This document shows, one piece after another, positions 53,233 to 63,640 of a stretch of 64,000 nt of DNA. The DNA is taken from contig NZ_CP007790.1 of the NCBI RefSeq assembly GCF_000835165.1, positions 2,418,001-2,482,000 on the forward strand. Reading direction: 5' to 3'. Positions within the stretch are counted from its first letter, which is position 1, and each line of letters starts with the position of its first letter. The notes below the pieces were generated by a model that saw only the letters and a program-made list of their open reading frames with translations, made no database searches and was not told the origin of the DNA. The stretch is from Corynebacterium marinum DSM 44953 (lineage in GTDB: Bacteria > Actinomycetota > Actinomycetes > Mycobacteriales > Mycobacteriaceae). A program made the position numbers and the translations under genes.

Positions 53233-55074
53233 ATGAGGGTCTCCCGCCGCCTGCACCACCAACTTCTGGCCGTCGCGGCCCCCGCAGCGGCGCACGGCCT
53301 GAGGGGAGTGGCGTTCGCGCTGGAGGTCACCGCGGACCTCATGCCCGGTTTCCGGATGACCCGCCGCCGACGACTCCCGGCGAACCTCGGCGCGGGGATC
53401 CTGGGCGCGGAGATGAGCACGTGGTGGGCGATCTCCCCGTCCCTGCTGCCCCGCCCGTGGTGGGTGACCGCGGCGAACGTCGCCATCTGCCAGGGGGTGG
53501 GCCATGTCGCGGGCACCGGTTTCGCCTGGACGGTGAACCGGTGGCTGAGCCACCATGACATCCACCCCCCGGCCGGGGTACGGCGGTTCTGGAAGGACAC
53601 CGGCCATACCGCGGTGGCGGTGGTGACCGCGACCGCTGTCCTCCAGAGTCTCCGTCGCCAGCGGCAGCAGGCCCGCCTGGTGCGGGTGGAGAGGCAGCGC
53701 GGTCCCTCCCATGCGCTGGCCGGCGGCCTCGTGGGGACGGCAGGGTACGGCATCCTGCTCCTGCTCGGCGACGCGGCACAGGTCTCCGTGGACCACATGG
53801 GCCGGCGTCTGTCCCGCTGGATGCCCCTGAGCGTCGCGTGGTCCCTGACCGCCGGGGGGATGACCTGGTTGGTGCTGGTCCTGAGCGACCGGGTGCTCGT
53901 GCGAAGGATCCTGGCGGGTCTGTCCCGGCGGGCGGAGAAGGTCAACAAGTCCGTGTTCCCCGGCACCAGCATGCCGTGGGAGCCGGAACGCTCGGGTTCC
54001 CCCTGGTCACTCGAGCGGTGGTCGGCGGTGGGTTCGCAGGGGCGGGCCGTCTTGTCGCTGGGGCCGCGTGCCAGGCAGATTGCTGAGGTCACGGGCCTGC
54101 CCGGTGCCCGCGAGCCGATCCGGATCTTCGTGGGACTGGTGAAGGGCCGCTCGCTGGAGTCCGCGGCCCGGCTGATCCTCGCGGAAATGGACCGCACCGG
54201 GGCCTTCCGCCGGGACACCCTGGTCATGCAGACCTCGGCGGGCACCGGGTGGATCACGGACTGGTCGGTGGACGCGGTGGAGTTCCTCACCGGCGGGGAC
54301 TGCGCCACCGTGGCCATGCAGTACTCCTTCCTGCCCTCGGCCGTGTCCTACCTGGTGGACCGCGACACCCCGGTCCGCGCCTCCCGGATCCTCCTGTCCG
54401 CGCTCCTCGACCGGCTCGACCGGATGGATCCGGAGGACCGGCCGAAGTTCTACGTCGCCGGGGAGTCCCTCGGCGGTTACGGGGTGGCCGCCTCCTTCGA
54501 CGGCCTCGAGGACCTCCTGGCGCGCACCGACGGCGCCGTCATCTCCGGTTCCCCCCGCTTCACCCGGCTGCTGCGCGAGCTGACCGACGCCCGCGACGCC
54601 GGCTCCCCCGAACGCCTCCCCGTCGTCGACGGCGGACGGCACGTCCGCTTCGTCTCCCACCCCGACCACCTGTGGCAGGAGTTCACCGGCATGGCCTACG
54701 CCAACGGGTGGGAGCATCCCCGGGTGGTGGTGGCGCAGCACGCCTCGGACCCCATCGTCTGGTGGGATTCGGACCTGTTCTGGCGGCGCCCCGACTGGCT
54801 CACCGAGCCGGGCTCCCGCGGCGTGCCGGCCCCCCGCCCCCAGCACCTGGACGTGTTCCACGGGATGCGGTGGGTGCCGTTCATCACGGGGTGGCAGGTC
54901 GGCCTAGACCAGCTGACCTCGCTGTTCGTCCCCGGGGGCCACGGGCACAACTACCACGCGGAGATGCTCTGGTACTGGGACGCAGTGCTCGGCGACCATG
55001 CCTCCGTCCGGCTGGACCGGGCCCTCGCCCGCAGGGCGGAGATGTTCATCCGGCGCGACGCCGTCAAGCGGTGA
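53233..55074 (+). CDS. Membrane alpha/beta hydrolase (Abhydrolase_9 family)
   Basis: A 613-residue protein. The N-terminal third (about 40-245) has several membrane segments ([36 protein letters not shown]). The C-terminal hydrolase domain follows, with [21 protein letters not shown] and the nucleophile elbow [16 protein letters not shown] late [15 protein letters not shown] and [10 protein letters not shown] could supply the His. The active site would face the cell envelope. The function is unknown. The last 11 bases overlap the convergent phoD gene. It is divergent from ldh, with 109 bases between. Confidence 0.85.
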   Translation: MRVSRRLHHQLLAVAAPAAAHGLRGVAFALEVTADLMPGFRMTRRRRLPANLGAGILGAEMSTWWAISPSLLPRPWWVTAANVAICQGVGHVAGTGFAWTVNRWLSHHDIHPPAGVRRFWKDTGHTAVAVVTATAVLQSLRRQRQQARLVRVERQRGPSHALAGGLVGTAGYGILLLLGDAAQVSVDHMGRRLSRWMPLSVAWSLTAGGMTWLVLVLSDRVLVRRILAGLSRRAEKVNKSVFPGTSMPWEPERSGSPWSLERWSAVGSQGRAVLSLGPRARQIAEVTGLPGAREPIRIFVGLVKGRSLESAARLILAEMDRTGAFRRDTLVMQTSAGTGWITDWSVDAVEFLTGGDCATVAMQYSFLPSAVSYLVDRDTPVRASRILLSALLDRLDRMDPEDRPKFYVAGESLGGYGVAASFDGLEDLLARTDGAVISGSPRFTRLLRELTDARDAGSPERLPVVDGGRHVRFVSHPDHLWQEFTGMAYANGWEHPRVVVAQHASDPIVWWDSDLFWRRPDWLTEPGSRGVPAPRPQHLDVFHGMRWVPFITGWQVGLDQLTSLFVPGGHGHNYHAEMLWYWDAVLGDHASVRLDRALARRAEMFIRRDAVKR

Positions 55075-56779
55075 TCCGGGAGCCGTCGTAACGCAGGACG
55101 GGCCCGGCCACCACCGGCGAGCCCGCCACGGTGACGTCGACGACCCGGTGCCACGCCATCTCGACGTGGTCCGGGCGGACGGTGAGGGTGGCGTAGCCGT
55201 GGGCGTCGAGGTCCACGTGCCGGATGTGCGGGTTGTGCGCCAGAACGTGGTGTTCGGCGGTCCGGGAGAGCGGGTTGTCCTCGCCGAGTCCGACCTGCTC
55301 GTCGATGTTCGCGGCCGTCACCGACGAGCAGACCAGCTCGGCGGCGACGACACGGCCGCGGTGGTGGATGTCCCCGGCCCATTCGGAGTGGATGTCCCCG
55401 GTGAGGAAGACGTTGCGGCCGTGGCCCCGGGCCAGCTGATCGAGCAGGCGGTCCCGGTCGGCGGTGTAGCCGTCCCACTGGTCGACGTTGACGGGGGTTC
55501 CGGCGACGTCGAAGCCGACCATCCCCGCGAGCTGCGAACGCACGGCCTGGTCGATATGGATGAGGTTGAGCGGGGCCATCATCACGGATGTGCCGATGAG
55601 GTTCCAGCGCGCGTTGCCGGTGTTCAGGCGGTTGGCCAGCCACTCGAACTGCTCGGAGCCCATGATCGTGCGGTCGATGCTGTTGCGCTGCGCCGGGTGC
55701 ATCATCCCCGGCGCGCTGCGGTAGGAACGCAGGTCGAGCATCTGGACCTCCGCGAGCCGCCCGTACCGCAGGGTGCGGTAGATGCGTCCGCCGCGGGAGG
55801 GCGCGGTGCCGCGGACGGGGAGCCATTCGAGGTAGGCCTGCATCGCGGCGTCGCGGCGCGTCCCCCAGTCACCGTGGAAGGGGTCGTGGCCTTCCGCCCC
55901 GCCGGCCCAGGAGTCGTTGGCGATCTCGTGGTCGTCCCACGTGACCACCCAGGGCGCCGCGGCGTGCGCCAGCTGCAGCTCCACGTCCCGCCGGTAGTGG
56001 CCGTGACGGGAACGGTAGTCCGCCAGGGTGCGGATCTCCCAGGTGGGCACGTGCGGGCGGACGACGCCGTACTTCCCGGCGTACTCGCCCGAGGCGTACT
56101 CGTAGAGGTAGTCGCCCATGTGGACGACGACGTCGATTTCCCCGGCGTAGGCCCGCCGCGCGATGTCGGAGTAGGCGGAGAAATAACCCGCCTCGAAGTT
56201 CGCGCACGAGCACACCGCCAGCCGCAGCGTATCGACGTCCGCATCATCCGCCGGGGCCGTCCGTGTCCGGCCGACCCGGGACGTCCGGCCCGCGTGCGCG
56301 CCGTCGAGCGCGGTGAAACGGTAGTGGTACACAGTGCCGGGGCGCAGACCGAAGGGGTCGACGTGGACGGTGTGGTCGTTCATCGCGCTGGCGGTCACGG
56401 TGCCCGCGCGGGCCACAGTTGTGAACTCCGGATCCTCCGCGACCTCCCAGCGAAGCTGCACGTCCGGGCCGGCGCCGGAGCCCGGCACCGCGTCCGGGGT
56501 CGGGGTCACCCGGGTCCACAGGATGACGGAGTTGGGCAGCGGATCACCCGAGGCGACGCCGTGCATGAAAGCGTGGTGCTCCGGGTCGCCGTAGGGGCTG
56601 GGGGCGTGGAGCGCGTCGAGGTCCGCGTCGCCGTAGGCCTGGACGTCGGAGGCGCGCACGCGAGTCAGCGAACTGGGCGCGGTCGCGGCCGCGCCGGCGA
56701 TGAGGGTGCCCTGGAGAAGACCCCGTCGCGTGATCCGGGGGCTGGTTCGGTGCTGCCCTGTCTTCCTCACGGCGCTCAT
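55064..56779 (-). CDS. Tat-exported PhoD-family alkaline phosphatase/phosphodiesterase
   Basis: A 571-residue exported metallophosphoesterase. A Tat signal (ITRRGLLQGTLIAGAAAT, twin Arg) covers residues 18-40. An N-terminal domain is followed by the catalytic core with AVCSCANFEAG, HMGDYLYEYASGEY, TWDDHEIANDSWAG and FLTGDIHSEWAGDI. These residues bind Fe and Ca in the PhoD family. It releases phosphate from phosphodiesters or monoesters outside the cell. The ATG has a G-rich ribosome site (AGGGGGGA) close by. It overlaps the convergent hydrolase gene by 11 bases. Confidence 0.93.
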   Translation of the reverse strand: MSAVRKTGQHRTSPRITRRGLLQGTLIAGAAATAPSSLTRVRASDVQAYGDADLDALHAPSPYGDPEHHAFMHGVASGDPLPNSVILWTRVTPTPDAVPGSGAGPDVQLRWEVAEDPEFTTVARAGTVTASAMNDHTVHVDPFGLRPGTVYHYRFTALDGAHAGRTSRVGRTRTAPADDADVDTLRLAVCSCANFEAGYFSAYSDIARRAYAGEIDVVVHMGDYLYEYASGEYAGKYGVVRPHVPTWEIRTLADYRSRHGHYRRDVELQLAHAAAPWVVTWDDHEIANDSWAGGAEGHDPFHGDWGTRRDAAMQAYLEWLPVRGTAPSRGGRIYRTLRYGRLAEVQMLDLRSYRSAPGMMHPAQRNSIDRTIMGSEQFEWLANRLNTGNARWNLIGTSVMMAPLNLIHIDQAVRSQLAGMVGFDVAGTPVNVDQWDGYTADRDRLLDQLARGHGRNVFLTGDIHSEWAGDIHHRGRVVAAELVCSSVTAANIDEQVGLGEDNPLSRTAEHHVLAHNPHIRHVDLDAHGYATLTVRPDHVEMAWHRVVDVTVAGSPVVAGPVLRYDGSRITA

Positions 56780-56867
56780 TGTCCCCCCTGGAGAGCGTCC
56801 CTGTCAGGCGGGCGGGCAATATTTCATGTCCGCTTAACCTGCATGGCCCCGGACTGGCCGGGTCATT

Positions 56868-56873
56868 TACGCT
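56868..56873 (+). promoter_or_regulatory. Leaderless -10 box of the HAD gene
   Basis: TACGCT lies 6 bases before the ATG of the HAD hydrolase gene, with no ribosome binding site. Confidence 0.45.
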
Positions 56874-56879
56874 GAGTCC

Positions 56880-57550
56880 ATGCATCTCCCAGCCCGCACG
56901 GCCGCCGTCCTCTACGACCTGGACGGGACGCTCGTCGACCACGACCACGCCGCCCGCGCGGGCGTCGACGCCTGGTGCAGCTCCCTCGGACTTCCCGGCA
57001 ACCAGTGGGACCGCTGGTCGGCCATCGAGAGACTCTGGTTCACCCGCTTCGAGAACGGCGAGGTCAGCCACCTGGGCCAGCGCATCGAACGGTGCCGGGA
57101 GTTCCTCGGCCGGCCGGAGTTGAGCGACGGGGAGGCCCTCGAGCTCTACGAGTACTACCTGCGCGTGTACCGGGCTAACTGGCGGGCGTTCCCGGACGCC
57201 CGCCCCTCCCTCGACAACGCGCTGGCGGCCGGGCTGAAGGTGGGGATCCTCACCAACGGCGCGGCGGCCATGCAGCAGGCGAAGATGGAGGGCACCGGCC
57301 TGTGGCGCGAGGGGATGGTGATGTGCGCGACCGTCGAGCTCGGCTCGCCGAAGCCCCGGCCCGAGGCCTACCTCGGCGCGCTCGACAGGTTGGGGGTGCG
57401 GGCGGCCGAGACGGTCATGGTCGGCGACTCCTGGGCCAACGACGTCGAAGGCGCCCGGCGCGCCGGGTTGGCCGCGATCCACCTGGTGCGGGAGGGGGTT
57501 TCACGTGAACCCGGCCCCTCCGTGAGCAGCCTCGACGAGATTGTCTGGCA

Positions 57551-57554
<4 letters not shown>
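56880..57554 (+). CDS. HAD-superfamily hydrolase, subfamily IA
   Basis: A 224-residue phosphatase. Motif I is VLYDLDGTLVDHDH, motif II is VGILTNGAAAMQQ, motif III is GSPKPRPEAY with the Lys, and motif IV is VMVGDSWANDVEGARRAG. The cap is small, typical of subfamily IA enzymes acting on phosphorylated small molecules. The substrate is unknown. It probably has a leaderless transcript. Its stop overlaps the msrA stop by 4 bases (convergent). Confidence 0.92.
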
Positions 57555-58222
<668 letters not shown>

Positions 58223-58229
58223 GCCGACC

Positions 58230-58235
58230 AGCCTA
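58230..58235 (-). promoter_or_regulatory. Leaderless -10 box of msrA
   Basis: TAGGCT lies exactly 7 bases before the msrA start codon; no Shine-Dalgarno sequence is present. Confidence 0.55.
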
Positions 58236-58290
58236 CGCCCGCCCCTTACCCCGCCGCCACCTGCAATAATGCAATTAGACAACACTATCG

Positions 58291-58318
58291 TTGCGGAATT
58301 GATTCTTTCCCCTATCAT
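58291..58318 (+). promoter_or_regulatory. sodA promoter
   Basis: TTGCGG, a 16-base spacer and TATCAT form a promoter about 70 bases before the sodA start. A small dyad TGCA-ATAA-TGCA lies just upstream (58262-58273). Confidence 0.55.
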
Positions 58319-58387
58319 GGTGGCAGAGCGCTTCCCGGCGGTACAGTCGGGAGCGTCCCTTGCTGATACGACAGAAAAGAGAACAAC

Positions 58388-58987
58388 ATGGCAGTCTACG
58401 AACTTCCCGAGCTCGACTACGCCTACGACGCCCTCGAGCCGCACATCTCCGCCGAGATCATGGAGCTGCACCACTCCAAGCACCACGCCACCTACGTCGG
58501 CGGCGCCAACGCCGCCCTGGAGGCTCTGGAGGCGGAGCGCAACGGCGAGGCCAACCCGGACCGCGTCCGCGCGCTGTCCAAGAACCTGGCCTTCAACCTG
58601 GGTGGCCACACCAACCACTCCATCTTCTGGAAGAACCTCTCCCCGAACGGCGGCGGCGAGCCCACCGGCGAGCTGGCCGAGGCCATCACCCGCGACTTCG
58701 GTTCCTTCGAGAAGTTCCAGGCGCACTTCAACGCCGCGGCACTGGGCCTGCAGGGCTCCGGCTGGGCCGTCCTGGGTTACGACCACATCGCCGGCCGCCT
58801 CGTCATCGAGCAGCTGACCGACCAGCAGGGCAACATCTCCATCAACCTGACCCCGCTGCTGATGCTGGACATGTGGGAGCACGCCTTCTACCTGCAGTAC
58901 AAGAACGTCAAGGCTGACTACGTCAAGGCAGTCTGGAACGTCTTCAACTGGGAGGACGTCGCACAGCGTTACGCTGCCGCGAAGTAA
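58388..58987 (+). CDS. sodA: Superoxide dismutase (Fe/Mn type)
   Basis: A 199-residue dismutase converting superoxide to peroxide and oxygen. Metal and active-site motifs: [14 protein letters not shown] (first His), [17 protein letters not shown] (second His), [10 protein letters not shown] and [15 protein letters not shown] (Asp and His ligands). The combination suggests the Mn type. There is no signal peptide. The ATG has AAGAGA about 8 bases away, and the coding sequence uses a highly expressed codon pattern (mostly C-ending codons). Confidence 0.97.
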   Translation: MAVYELPELDYAYDALEPHISAEIMELHHSKHHATYVGGANAALEALEAERNGEANPDRVRALSKNLAFNLGGHTNHSIFWKNLSPNGGGEPTGELAEAITRDFGSFEKFQAHFNAAALGLQGSGWAVLGYDHIAGRLVIEQLTDQQGNISINLTPLLMLDMWEHAFYLQYKNVKADYVKAVWNVFNWEDVAQRYAAAK

Positions 58988-59001
58988 CCCCCACTGCTTT
59001 C

Positions 59002-59035
59002 GACGCCGCCTTCCCCCACCGGGGCCGGCGGCGTC
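59002..59035. terminator. Terminator between sodA and the LysR gene
   Basis: The 9-bp perfect stem GACGCCGCC / GGCGGCGTC lies 14 bases after the sodA stop and 20 bases before the stop of the convergent LysR gene, so it can serve both. Confidence 0.65.
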
Positions 59036-59054
59036 CGGCGTTACCGGGCCCTGT

Positions 59055-59939
59055 TCAGCGGGCCAGGACGAAGCGGCGGAACTGGTCCACCGGCGGCGCC
59101 TCGCCTGCCCCGGCGCGCCACACCAGCCCGAGTTCCCGGTGCCGGGGCGGATCGAGCGGCCGCAGGACGATACCGGCGGGCGCCAGGTAAGGGTCGTCCA
59201 GCGGCAGGAGCGCCACGCCCAGCCCCGCGGACACAAGTCCCGCCACCGTGGTCAGCTCCATCGACTCGAACACCAGGTTCGGGTGGAAACCGAGCTCTCC
59301 GGCGATGCGGTCGAGCAGCAGGCGGGTGCCGTAGCCCGGGAGCATGCCCACGAAGGGTTCCCCCGCCGCCTCGCGCAGGTCGACGGGCCCCTCCCCGGCC
59401 AGGCGGTGCCCCTCCGGGACAGCCAGTGCCAGGTGCTGCAACTCCAGCTGGTGCCAACCGAGGATGCCGCCCGCCTCGGCTGGGCGGGGGCCGACGAGGG
59501 CGATGTCGGCGGCGTCGGCGAGCACGCGGTCGACCAGGGCACGCGCCGCCCCCTGATGGAGGCGGAAGTCCACGCCCGGGTGCAGCGACCGGTAGTCGCG
59601 GAGCAGGTCCGGAACAAGCCAGGTGCCCAGGGAGTGCATGAAGTCGAGGCGGACCGTGCCGCGCTCGGGGTCCATGAGGCGGGCGACCTTCGTCCGGCCG
59701 ACCTCCAGCTCCGCGAGCACGGCACGGGCATGCGGAAGATACGCGCGGCCCCGGGCGTTGAGCGCCATCTGCCGCCCGGCGCGGTCGAAGAGGTCCGCTC
59801 CGACGGCGCCCTCCACCCGACGGATCCGCCGGGTGAGGGTCGGCTGGGGAACGCCCAGCTCGGCAGCCGTGGCGGTGAGGTGTCCGGACTCTGCGACGGC
59901 GATGAAACCATGCAGGTCGACGGCGGAAATATCTCTCAT
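59055..59939 (-). CDS. LysR-type transcriptional regulator
   Basis: A 294-residue LTTR. The N-terminal winged helix (residues 1-60) contains HLTATAAELGVPQPTLTRRIRRVE. The two-lobed effector domain (about 95-290) follows. It is divergent from the MFS gene, with 70 bases between, and a T-N11-A dyad sits 4 bases before its start. It therefore probably regulates itself and the exporter. The inducer is unknown. Confidence 0.92.
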   Translation of the reverse strand: MRDISAVDLHGFIAVAESGHLTATAAELGVPQPTLTRRIRRVEGAVGADLFDRAGRQMALNARGRAYLPHARAVLAELEVGRTKVARLMDPERGTVRLDFMHSLGTWLVPDLLRDYRSLHPGVDFRLHQGAARALVDRVLADAADIALVGPRPAEAGGILGWHQLELQHLALAVPEGHRLAGEGPVDLREAAGEPFVGMLPGYGTRLLLDRIAGELGFHPNLVFESMELTTVAGLVSAGLGVALLPLDDPYLAPAGIVLRPLDPPRHRELGLVWRAGAGEAPPVDQFRRFVLAR

Positions 59940-59942
59940 GCA

Positions 59943-59955
59943 TCGATCGTATCGA
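59943..59955. promoter_or_regulatory. LysR operator TCGAT-CGT-ATCGA
   Basis: A perfect 5-bp inverted repeat around three bases gives the T-N11-A spacing of a LysR box, at the start of the lysR-MFS divergent region. A candidate -10 for the MFS gene, TATTTT, lies at 59972-59977. Confidence 0.6.
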
Positions 59956-60009
59956 GACCGACTGTTTGAGGTATTTTACACATGATCCCCGTTGGGCGAC
60001 CATGGGTGA

Positions 60010-61197
60010 ATGTCCAACCTGACCGGTCTGCGGCACGGCGACCGCGACTACCGCCGTGCCGTCCTCGCCATGCTCGCGGCCGGCCTGGCGACCTTCAACG
60101 CCCTGTACGCAACACAGGCGCTGCTGCCCATACTCGTCGAGGACCTGAACATCACCCCGACGGAGGCCGCCCTCACCGTTTCCGCCACCACGGGCATGCT
60201 GGCGGTGTGCATCGTTCCGATGTCGATCCTCTCCGAGCGATTCGGCCGGGGCCGGATCCTGATCATTTCGGCGTTGGCCGCCACCGCCCTCGGCCTGTTC
60301 ATCCCCCTGGCCCCCAACGCCGCGGCGCTCATCGCGCTCCGCGGCCTGCAGGGCATCGCGATAGCCGGCGTGCCGGCGGTGGCCATGACCTGGCTGGCCG
60401 AGGAACTGGACCCCGCGGCCCTGGGCCGGGCGATGGGCCTCTATATCGCGGGCAACACCGTCGGCGGGCTGACTGGCCGCCTCATCCCGGCGGGGCTGCT
60501 CGAGATCACCGACTGGCGCACCGCGCTGCTGATCACCGCCGCGATCGCGCTGTTCACAGCCGTCCTCATGGCGGTCCTGCTGCCCCGGCAGAAGAACTTC
60601 ACCCCGAAACAGATCGGCCTGCGCAGCGAGATCACCGCCATGGTCGGGCACCTGCAGAACCCGCAGCTGCTGGGCCTTTTCCTGATCGCATTCGTGGGCA
60701 TGGGCACGTTCGTGTCGCTGTACAACTACTTCGGTTTCCGGATGATCGACCATTTCGGCCTCTCCCCCGCCCTGGTGGGCGTGGTCTTCCTGATGTACCT
60801 CTCGGGTACATGGAGCTCTGCCCGGGCGGGCGCGATGGCGGAGAAGTTCGGGCGGGGCAACGTCCTGACCGGCGGGGCCGCCCTCATGCTGGCGGGCCTG
60901 CTCGCCACGGCGGCCGGCTGGCTCCCCCTGGCCCTGCTGGGCCTGTTCCTGTTCACCGCGGCGTTCTTCGCCATGCACTCCACCGCCTCCAGCTGGATCG
61001 GCCTGGCCGCCACCGACGACCGCGCGGAGGCCTCGAGCATGTACCTGTTCAGCTACTACGCCGGATCCTCACTGGTCGGCGCGGCGACCGGCGCGGTGTT
61101 CATGAGCACGAGCTGGGCCGGTTTCGTCCTCGCCCTCGCCGGCATCCTCCTCCTGGTGCTCGTCATCGCCGTCGCCTTGCGACGACGCCCCTCCTGA
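60010..61197 (+). CDS. MFS transporter (YnfM-like)
   Basis: A 395-residue transporter with 12 predicted membrane segments. The first is AMLAAGLATFNALYATQALLP, and the loop 2-3 motif SILSERFGRGRILI is a variant of the GxxxDRxGRR pattern. Family members export sugars, arabinose or drugs; the substrate is unknown. It is controlled most likely by the divergent LysR protein. The start ATG at 60010 has no clear ribosome site. Its stop is one base from the stop of the convergent nuclease gene. Confidence 0.9.
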   Translation: MSNLTGLRHGDRDYRRAVLAMLAAGLATFNALYATQALLPILVEDLNITPTEAALTVSATTGMLAVCIVPMSILSERFGRGRILIISALAATALGLFIPLAPNAAALIALRGLQGIAIAGVPAVAMTWLAEELDPAALGRAMGLYIAGNTVGGLTGRLIPAGLLEITDWRTALLITAAIALFTAVLMAVLLPRQKNFTPKQIGLRSEITAMVGHLQNPQLLGLFLIAFVGMGTFVSLYNYFGFRMIDHFGLSPALVGVVFLMYLSGTWSSARAGAMAEKFGRGNVLTGGAALMLAGLLATAAGWLPLALLGLFLFTAAFFAMHSTASSWIGLAATDDRAEASSMYLFSYYAGSSLVGAATGAVFMSTSWAGFVLALAGILLLVLVIAVALRRRPS

Positions 61198-61198
61198 C

Positions 61199-62734
61199 CT
61201 ACCGCGCACCCAGGCGCGGAGTCCCCGGCGCACCCGCGCGGAGCCAGTGCCGCACGGCTGCAGTGGCGCGGCAGTCGTCCTCGTTGTAGCGCAGCAACTG
61301 CGACCGGGCGTGCATCGCGGCGGCGTCCGAACCACGGGAGATGCGGCGGGCGTTGACCGATTCCTCGCCGTCGAAATCGCCCACGTCCCAGTTGAACCCC
61401 GCCTCGGGGGCGACCACCTTCAACCCCAGCCCGGAGGGCCCCGCCAGCTGGGCCCGCACCAGCTTGAACACGTCGACCCACTCGTCACCGGCGATGAACT
61501 CCTGCACCTCCGCCTCGCTGGGCACACGGACGTCGCCGAAGGTCCGTCCGGCGAAGCGGCGGGCGGACATCCTCAGCCAGTGGTTCTCGCCGTTGTTCGA
61601 CCAGCAGTACGCGGCGAACGTCCGGCCCTCGGCGCGCGCCCGGGCGCGCCGGCCCATCAGCCAGTCCCAGAAGCGGGCGAAGTTCTCGGCCTCGGCGTCC
61701 CCGCCGAGCGCGATCCAGGTAACGAAGGGGTGGTAGCGCTCGCCGTCGAAAGCTCCCCACAGGTAGGCGCCCTGGTCGAGGTACGCCTCCATGTCGACGT
61801 CGATCTCCACGTCGGTCGCCGGCGCGGTCACCGTGTCCACCTTGCGGAGGAGGACGATCCCCTCCCGCCAGGCTGCGGCCAGGTCGCTGGCCTGCCCGAG
61901 GCCGGCGTCGATGAGACCCTGCACGGTGGTGATACCCCGCTCCCGGAAGTCGCGGGCCCGGTCCCCGGGGAGGGAGAGGGAGATGTCGTCGGCCGCGCGG
62001 AGATCAGCCTCGCACAACGGCCAGAAACGGCACGTGGCGCATTCCTTCACCCGGCGCGGGCCGGTGGGCAGGTCCACTGCCAGGGCGGCGTCGAGCGCCG
62101 GCTGCAACGGCGCGGTCGGGGTGAGGAACGCGCGGCTGCGGTCCTGGCCGATGGAACCGCCCACCCCGGAATCCAGCCCGAGCTCCGCCAGCGCGCGGGC
62201 CGCGAAGGCCAGGCGGTAGCCGTCCGCGGCGTGGTGGCGCAGCCGGAAGGCGCCCTCAACGGGCGCCCCCAGCCCCAGGCGGGAGGTGGCGATGACCGGA
62301 GTGGCGGAGCGGGCGTCGGGGCGGGCCACCCGGTGGTTGCTGATCACCACCGGCAGATAGGTGTCGTCGGGACGGCGCACGAGCAGGTCGACGCCCGTCC
62401 GCCAACTGATGCCCTCCGACATTCCGGCGAACACGGCACCGGTGATGAGGTCGGCCTGGGCGGCCAACGCCTCCAGCGTCGCGAGCTCCGCGGCGAACGT
62501 GTCCTCGTCCGCGTCGAGCCGGTGCGCGGCGACGTCGATACGCAGGAAACGGCGCCGGTCGCCCAGCGCGGCACCGACGGGGAGCCGGGCATGGACGGCG
62601 GCGCGGGCGGCGTCGAACCTCGCCTGCCGCATCGCGGCCGCTCTGGCGCGCGGAATCTCGGGATGATGCGCCCGCTGGACCTGCCGGTAACGGCAGCCCA
62701 CCAGATCAGCGGGGCTAACGTGCTGGGCAATCAC
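61199..62734 (-). CDS. TM0106-family RecB-like putative nuclease
   Basis: A 511-residue protein. The N-terminal half resembles a RecB-type nuclease with VISNHRVARPDARS and a cysteine patch CATCRFWPLCEADL that could hold an iron-sulfur cluster. The C-terminal half has an RNase H-like (DEDD) fold: EIDVDMEAYLDQGAYLWGAF with the Asp/Glu metal ligands, and a late LLRYNEDDCRATAAVRHWL. The function is unknown, perhaps DNA repair. The GTG start has no ribosome site. It is convergent with the MFS gene. Confidence 0.85.
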   Translation of the reverse strand: MIAQHVSPADLVGCRYRQVQRAHHPEIPRARAAAMRQARFDAARAAVHARLPVGAALGDRRRFLRIDVAAHRLDADEDTFAAELATLEALAAQADLITGAVFAGMSEGISWRTGVDLLVRRPDDTYLPVVISNHRVARPDARSATPVIATSRLGLGAPVEGAFRLRHHAADGYRLAFAARALAELGLDSGVGGSIGQDRSRAFLTPTAPLQPALDAALAVDLPTGPRRVKECATCRFWPLCEADLRAADDISLSLPGDRARDFRERGITTVQGLIDAGLGQASDLAAAWREGIVLLRKVDTVTAPATDVEIDVDMEAYLDQGAYLWGAFDGERYHPFVTWIALGGDAEAENFARFWDWLMGRRARARAEGRTFAAYCWSNNGENHWLRMSARRFAGRTFGDVRVPSEAEVQEFIAGDEWVDVFKLVRAQLAGPSGLGLKVVAPEAGFNWDVGDFDGEESVNARRISRGSDAAAMHARSQLLRYNEDDCRATAAVRHWLRAGAPGTPRLGAR

Positions 62735-62812
62735 AATGTCGTGAGCTTATCCCACGAGCACAGGTAAAGTTGAACCAGACCATTCACTCCGGAAGTTAAA
62801 GGCTGAAAAGAC

Positions 62813-63448
62813 ATGGGCATTTTCGAGGCCATCCGTAAGAGCCGCGCCAAGACCAAGGCAGAGGTGCAGGCGGCCAAGGTCCGCGCCAGGCACGAGGCGA
62901 AGGAAGAGGCGAAGCTCCAGCTCAAGCGGGAGCGGCTGCTGCACAAGTACGAGAAGGGCCTGCTGAAGGAGGAGAAGAAGGGGCTGAAGGCGAAACGCAA
63001 GCACGAGGAGAAGATGGCGAAGAGCACCCTCGAGCAGCTGCGGGCGGGCCGACTCAACGCCGACACCTTCAAGCGCTATTCGTCCCTGGCGCGCGTCGCG
63101 CTACCGGTGACGCTGCCGCTCATCTACCGGGCGATCACCTCCGGCCGGGAACAGTTCGTCGACGCGAAGGCACGCCGGGTCGGCGTTTCCGCAGATCAGT
63201 TGGCCCGCTTCTCCGGCCACGGAGCGGATCTCAAGGCGCGCATCGACGGGGTCCGCGAGAACCTCGACGACCGGCAGCTGCCCACCGGATTCGTGCAGGA
63301 CGTGAAGGAACGGCTCGCCGAATTGGAGACCGCCGCCGACAACGCCGAATTCATGACTCCTGAACAGCGCCGCCGGGCCCACAGCACCATTTCCCGCGAT
63401 ATTGATGCGGTGACAGTCGAAATTCAGGACCGCCTCCGCCGCCCCTGA
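62813..63448 (+). CDS. DUF6474 family protein
   Basis: A 211-residue protein of a corynebacterial and related actinobacterial family without known function. The first 90 residues are a highly charged Lys/Glu/Arg helix (KTKAEVQAAKVRARHEAKEE and more), a probable coiled coil. A short hydrophobic stretch (SSLARVALPVTLPLIYRAI) follows, then a second helical region. It has no signal peptide. It is upstream of lsr2 in the same direction, with 192 bases between. Confidence 0.8.
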   Translation: MGIFEAIRKSRAKTKAEVQAAKVRARHEAKEEAKLQLKRERLLHKYEKGLLKEEKKGLKAKRKHEEKMAKSTLEQLRAGRLNADTFKRYSSLARVALPVTLPLIYRAITSGREQFVDAKARRVGVSADQLARFSGHGADLKARIDGVRENLDDRQLPTGFVQDVKERLAELETAADNAEFMTPEQRRRAHSTISRDIDAVTVEIQDRLRRP

Positions 63449-63450
63449 CA

Positions 63451-63471
63451 TCAGGGCGAGTAGAGCCCTGA
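63451..63471 (+). terminator. Weak terminator-like hairpin after the DUF6474 gene
   Basis: TCAGGGC and GCCCTGA form a 7-bp perfect stem 2 bases after the stop codon, followed only by a short ATTT tract. Confidence 0.4.
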
Positions 63472-63570
63472 ATTTGGCCGCTGAATTGTTTCTGGAGTGG
63501 ACAATTTGGCGGTTATTCTGTTTCCGCTTTTACTATTTAAGACGTAGTAACAGATTGACCGCACAGGCAC

Positions 63571-63617
63571 TAGAATGAGGAAGCAATTCCGGGGTTGGCC
63601 ATTTCAATGGCCAACCC
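63571..63617 (+). promoter_or_regulatory. lsr2 promoter and leader hairpin
   Basis: TAGAAT (63571-63576) is a good -10 box for lsr2; no clear -35 is seen. The leader then holds a perfect stem, GGGTTGGCCATT / AATGGCCAACCC (63592-63603 with 63606-63617), ending 11 bases before the AAAGGAG ribosome site (63628-63634). The placement suits translational or RNA-stability control. Confidence 0.55.
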
Positions 63618-63640
63618 ACCACCTAAAGGAGAATTCCCTC

